A DNA stretch of 9,640 nt, from positions 1 through 9,640 of the forward strand of contig JAISKE010000036.1 of the NCBI GenBank assembly GCA_031261045.1, read 5' to 3'. Positions 6,096 to 9,640 of this stretch are shown here, in pieces (the stretch's first letter is position 1; every line of letters begins with the position of its first letter). This DNA comes from Mycoplasmataceae bacterium. GTDB lineage: Bacteria > Bacillota_I > Bacilli_A > Mycoplasmatales > Mycoplasmoidaceae. The notes under the pieces were generated by a model that had not been told where the DNA came from, did not search any database, and saw only the letters and a list, made by a program, of their open reading frames with translations. The position numbers were made by a program, and so were the translations under genes.

Positions 6096-7088
6096 TTAAA
6101 CTTTTAATGCTAGCGTGTCGGCTTTAGCTTTAATCAATTGCTCTAGTTCACTATCTAATTTCATTAAAGAAATAGACATACCGGGCATATCAATGGCAGT
6201 CATATAGTTGCCCACAAATGTAGAAACCATTTGAATGCTCTTGGATTTTAATATTTGTTGAGCCTTACGGTTAGCAATATACAATTCCATTAGTGGTGTA
6301 GCACCTAACCCATTGACCAGTACCGCTACTTTATCATTGGCTTTAATTTGTAAATGACTAATAATGGCATCCATCATTTCTTGTACAAAGTTATCCACCG
6401 GCTGCATTTGGGTTTTCTTGACACCTGGTTCTCCATGGATTCCCAAACCCATTTCCACTTCGTTGTCACCTAATGTAAACCCCTTGTGACCGATCGCAGG
6501 GACAACACACGCATCCAATGCTAAACCATAAGTCCCCACGTTTTTGATAGCTTTCTCGGCAACTGCTTTCACTTCTTCTAAAGAAGCACCAGTTTGAGCT
6601 TTAGCACCAGTAACTTTATGAACTAATACTGTTCCGGCGATGCCACGCATGCCAGTATCTGCTTTGTTGTTAATTAAAGAAACATCATCAGCTACGACTA
6701 CGAAATCTGTTTTCTTATTTTCGGCGCTAGCCATTTCTGCAGCCATTTGAAAGTTCATAACATCACCAGTGTAATTCTTAATGATTAACAATGTACCTTT
6801 TTGAGAGTCACAAGCATTAATGGCAGCTTGCACCATATCTGGGGTTGGTGAAGTAAAGATTGCTCCAGCCACTGCTGCGGTTAACATACCATCCCCAATA
6901 TATCCAGCGTGGGCTGGTTCGTGTCCAGATCCACCACCAGACACTAATGCAACATTATTCTTATTAAATGTTTTTGAATAAACTACATTATAGCCGTCAA
7001 CTTTTGCCAATTTATTGGGAGCCGACGCAACTACGCCTTCAACCATTTCATCTACGATGTTTTCTACTTTATTAATTAATTTTTTCAT
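6096..7088 (-). CDS. dhaK: Dihydroxyacetone kinase, DhaK subunit
   Basis: This 330-aa substrate-binding subunit of the PTS-type dihydroxyacetone kinase binds dihydroxyacetone, which is phosphorylated by DhaL-ADP using phosphate relayed from DhaM and PEP, giving dihydroxyacetone phosphate for glycolysis. The family residues fall at the same numbers as in E. coli DhaK: the Gly-rich loop GGGSGHEP (51-58), Asp109 in NYTGDVMNF, and His218 in GLGIHGEPG, the residue that covalently holds the substrate. Length is normal and there is no frameshift. It contains no Trp, so its frame does not depend on the code. The start is supported by AAAGGA at 7099-7094, 5 nt before ATG. Unusually, dhaL does not follow: about 20 bp after the stop the inserted element begins. 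DhaL and DhaM must lie elsewhere, or the system is incomplete. Confidence 0.95.
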   Translation of the reverse strand: MKKLINKVENIVDEMVEGVVASAPNKLAKVDGYNVVYSKTFNKNNVALVSGGGSGHEPAHAGYIGDGMLTAAVAGAIFTSPTPDMVQAAINACDSQKGTLLIIKNYTGDVMNFQMAAEMASAENKKTDFVVVADDVSLINNKADTGMRGIAGTVLVHKVTGAKAQTGASLEEVKAVAEKAIKNVGTYGLALDACVVPAIGHKGFTLGDNEVEMGLGIHGEPGVKKTQMQPVDNFVQEMMDAIISHLQIKANDKVAVLVNGLGATPLMELYIANRKAQQILKSKSIQMVSTFVGNYMTAIDMPGMSISLMKLDSELEQLIKAKADTLALKV

Positions 7089-7112
7089 AATTTTCCTTTG
7101 TATTTTATTATA
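7089..7112 (-). promoter_or_regulatory. -10 box and Shine-Dalgarno of dhaK
   Basis: On the minus strand a perfect TATAAT lies at 7112-7107. AAAGGA follows at 7099-7094, 5 nt before the ATG at 7088, so the leader would be only about 10-12 nt. The -10 begins 2 nt after the stop codon of the upstream lipoprotein, so any -35 would lie inside that gene; none is obvious. dhaK may also receive read-through from gyrA and the lipoprotein. Confidence 0.6.
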
Positions 7113-7114
7113 TC

Positions 7115-7723
7115 TTATTGTTGTTGTAGATGGTATTGTAAGTTAAGTGCTCAAGTGTATGTGGTGCTGCTGTTCTTGCCAGTCCCGTTTACATCAATGT
7201 ACATTCATAAATTCAATGCCGTCAACACACAAAAATTGTCTACATATAAATCGGCATACCCTCTACATAATGCTCAATAGTTACTAGCATTTAAATCTAC
7301 GACAAGAGTATGATCAATATATGTAACATCTCTAGTTAGTGCTAATGGTTGATTATCAAAATTCGCGGGAGCAACTAATTCTGGGTGATTGCTAGTAGCG
7401 TCAATGCTAAATATGATTGAAGTTGTGGAGGGATTTACATCCCGACCTTGTTTCATTTGACACATAATGAGACTAATATAATTTTCCATATCAAAAATGA
7501 GCCCGGAGGAGCCAGTATATGACTTACTAAAAACATCGTATTTTTCGCTGTGATCAACATTTTTATCTAGGGTAAGTAAACCAGAATCTTTCATCAAAAG
7601 CGCCATTTGGTTAGTGGCATCTACGTATGTCGCGCCACAACCAGTGGCTAATGTAATTGTTGACACTAATACAGATATTACTCCACCCAACCCTAAAATG
7701 AATTTATTTTTTACTTTCATCAT
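7115..7723 (-). CDS. Lipoprotein of unknown function, coupled to gyrA
   Basis: This is a 202-aa predicted lipoprotein. In the standard code it would end at a TGA at 7276-7274. With TGA as Trp it continues through two more TGA codons (7207-7205 and 7153-7151) to TAA at 7117-7115. The N-terminus (MMKVKNKF) is followed by a hydrophobic stretch and the lipobox ATGC, with Cys29 as lipid anchor. The mature part is Asp/Asn/Thr/Ser-rich and ends in QQQ. I recognise no domain. The start at 7723 has AAGGA at 7733-7729, 5 nt away; the ATG at 7720 is an alternative. The first 20 bp overlap the end of gyrA in another frame, so translation is probably coupled. An envelope protein tied to gyrA has no obvious functional logic. 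Confidence 0.8.
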
Positions 7724-9640
7724 TGGTTTCCTTATCGTCTTGTTGTTTTAATTGTGCTTCGTTAGCGATTAAATCAGTATCTAATGGTGCAGTCGCATCA
7801 TCGGCAGCATTGTCGGCGGTGAACATCGTCACGGATTGTACTTTCTCGCCTTCATCTACATTCATTAATTTAACACCTTGGGTACTTCGTCCAATTTGAC
7901 TAACAGTAGACAATGAGAATCTAATAACCTTACCGGTGGAAGTAATCATTAAAGCATCTTCATCTCCTTTAACTGCACCAACGTAAACTAATTTCCCAGT
8001 CTTTGGTGTTACTTTAAGTGTTCTTACACCCTTAGCGTTACGTTTTGTTAAACGATATTCTTCGACTGGGGTTAGTTTACCGACACCTTTAGCACCAATT
8101 GAGAAAATTAAGTTACCGTCAGCAGAATTAGATAATCCTACGATGGTGTCTTTTTCTTCTAAATTAATACCATGTACTCCGGCCGCAGTTCTTCCCATTG
8201 ATCTAACTTGGTTTTCGTTAAAACGTACCATATTACCATTAGAAGCACCAATGTAAATTTCCTGTTCTGCCCGAATTTTAATAACCTTATATAGTTTATC
8301 GCCTTCTTTTAAAGTAATCGCAATCTTACCAGACTTATTAATTCTTTCAAATTCCATTAATTCAGTTTTTTTGCTAATACCTTTAATTGTACTAAAGAAC
8401 AATCAAGAATTTTGGTAATCATCAATTGGTAAAATACTTAAAACTTTCTCACCCTTTTCTACATTAATGATATTAATGGCCGGGGTTCCTTTAGCTTGAC
8501 GGCTACCTAAAGGTATTTGGTGTCCACGAATACGATATACTTTACCAGCATCAGTAAAGAATAATAAATCGGTATGCGTGGATGCAGCAATAATTTTTTC
8601 TACATCGTCATCTTCGTATGTTTGTAAACCAATAACACCAACACCACCACGTTTTTGCACGCGGTATGTGTCTACGGGCATTCTTTTTAAATATCCACGA
8701 GAGGACATGGTTACAATGATGTCTTCGACCGGAATTAAATCTTCATCATCAATATCCGCAGTAGCTGCAGTATTAATTTCTGTTCGACGATCGTCACCAA
8801 ATTTTTTAACTAGGATATCTAATTCTTGTTCAATAATCGCAATTTTGTGATCATAACTTTCAAGAATTGTTTTTAATTTAATAATTTTGTCTTTTAATTC
8901 AACAAGTTCTTCTTCAATTTTGTGTCTTTCTAATCCGCTTAAAGATTTTAGACGCATTTCCAAAATTGCTTTAGCCTGAATGTCGGTTAATTTAAAAGTT
9001 TTAATTAATTGAGCGATTGCCGCGTCATTATCGGCAGCTTCACGAATAATTTTTATAACTTTATCAATATTGCCAGTCGCAATGTGTAAACCTTCTAAGA
9101 TATGTTCACGGTCTTTACATTTCTTTAATTCAAAAATAGTTCTTCGTGTCAATACATTAATTTGGTGTTCAATGTATAACTGAATTGCTTCTTTTATATT
9201 AAGAACCTTTGGTTCCCCATTAACTAGTGCCAACATGTTAACACTAAAGTTTGTTTGTAATTGAGTGGCTTTAAATAATTGGTTCATTAAAACTTCGGGA
9301 ATAATATCTCGTTTAGTTTCCACCATGAATCTTAAGCCATCTCTAGTTGGTCCACCACCAATATCGGAAATACCATCAATCGCCCCGCTAGAAACTAAAT
9401 CAGTAATTTTTTCTTCTAGCGCTTCAGAAGTAACCATGTAAGGTATTTCACTAATAATAATTGTTGATTTACCATTGTCGTGTGTCTTGTAAGTATATTT
9501 TGCTCTTAAAGTTACTGATCCGCGCCCAGTGTTAAAATAATCATCAATCCCACGAGAACCGATAATTTCAGCTCCGGTCGGAAAGTCTGGCCCACGCAAT
9601 ACGGTTTTAATATCCTCGATAGATGCTTCGGGGTTATGCG
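7704..9640 (-). CDS. gyrA: DNA gyrase subunit A, C-terminal 644 residues (5' end outside window)
   Basis: Subunit A of type II topoisomerase, which with GyrB introduces negative supercoils. The visible part starts just before the RGPDFPTGAEIIG segment and runs through the tower/coiled-coil region (ALEEKITDLV..., a long charged helix ELVELKDKIIKLKTILESYD) into the C-terminal beta-pinwheel. The pinwheel has a GyrA-box-like VQKRGGVGVIG near 8660-8632 and a first blade with LLFFTDAGKVYRI and GSRQAKGTPAINI. These features favour GyrA over ParC. TGA at 8405-8403 is Trp; in the standard code it would truncate the protein in the pinwheel. The tail is acidic and polar (QQDDKETNDESKK). Roughly 200 N-terminal residues, including the catalytic Tyr, lie beyond the right edge. 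The stop overlaps the downstream lipoprotein start by 20 bp. Confidence 0.95.

Noticed and set aside
8403..8405. Premature stop in gyrA
   Set aside because: It is TGA within a conserved pinwheel segment, the flanking sequence continues as GyrA in the same frame, and TGA is Trp across the window.
8578..8850. Plus-strand ORF 8578-8850
   Set aside because: It is antisense to the conserved GyrA coding sequence, and its Ser/Thr-rich composition is typical of a shadow frame.

Overview
The window looks like chromosomal DNA from an AT-rich, wall-less mollicute (Mycoplasmatales/Entomoplasmatales-type) that reads UGA as tryptophan (genetic code 4). The evidence is internal. A group B-type [FeFe] hydrogenase, GyrA, an ABC-2 permease, two lipoproteins and a small protein are all interrupted by TGA in a standard-code translation, and all become continuous, family-like proteins when TGA is read as Trp. 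The two Cys-lipobox lipoproteins and the mix of leaderless and Shine-Dalgarno starts also fit. The hydrogenase points to an anaerobic, fermentative, H2-handling lifestyle, which is uncommon for a code-4 mollicute. I cannot name the species.

Layout. 1-511 (+): 3' part of a repeat-containing, Ser/Asn-rich, probably surface-exposed protein with a (TTC)8 tract. 607-2022 (+): [FeFe] hydrogenase. 2015-3491 (-): two-gene ABC-2 exporter (permease, then ATPase, 1 nt apart), tail-to-tail with the hydrogenase. 3496-5262 (+): 588-aa Trp- and Cys-rich lipoprotein, divergent from the permease with 4 bp between the two ATGs. 5265-5301: hairpin terminator. 5302-6075: a probable small mobile or foreign insertion with 26-bp inverted ends, an 81-aa gene and a nested 71-bp inverted-repeat unit with a GC-richer core. 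6096-7088 (-): dhaK. 7115-7723 (-): second lipoprotein, translationally coupled to gyrA. 7704-9640 (-): gyrA, missing its N-terminal part, which lies off the right edge.

How the genes fit together. The hydrogenase would dispose of reducing equivalents as H2 (or take up or sense H2). DhaK would feed dihydroxyacetone phosphate into glycolysis, but dhaL and dhaM do not follow it; the inserted element begins about 20 bp past its stop. The ABC exporter and the large lipoprotein share a divergent start region and may form an envelope unit. gyrA and its downstream lipoprotein are co-translated through an overlap.

The most unusual part is 5302-6075, a two-level inverted-repeat structure between two convergent host genes. 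Outer ends: 26 bp, 23 identical, flanked by 8-bp near-direct repeats. Inner arms: 71 bp, 68 identical, around a 249-bp GC-richer core that contains a possible 110-aa ORF. I do not recognise it as a known insertion sequence.
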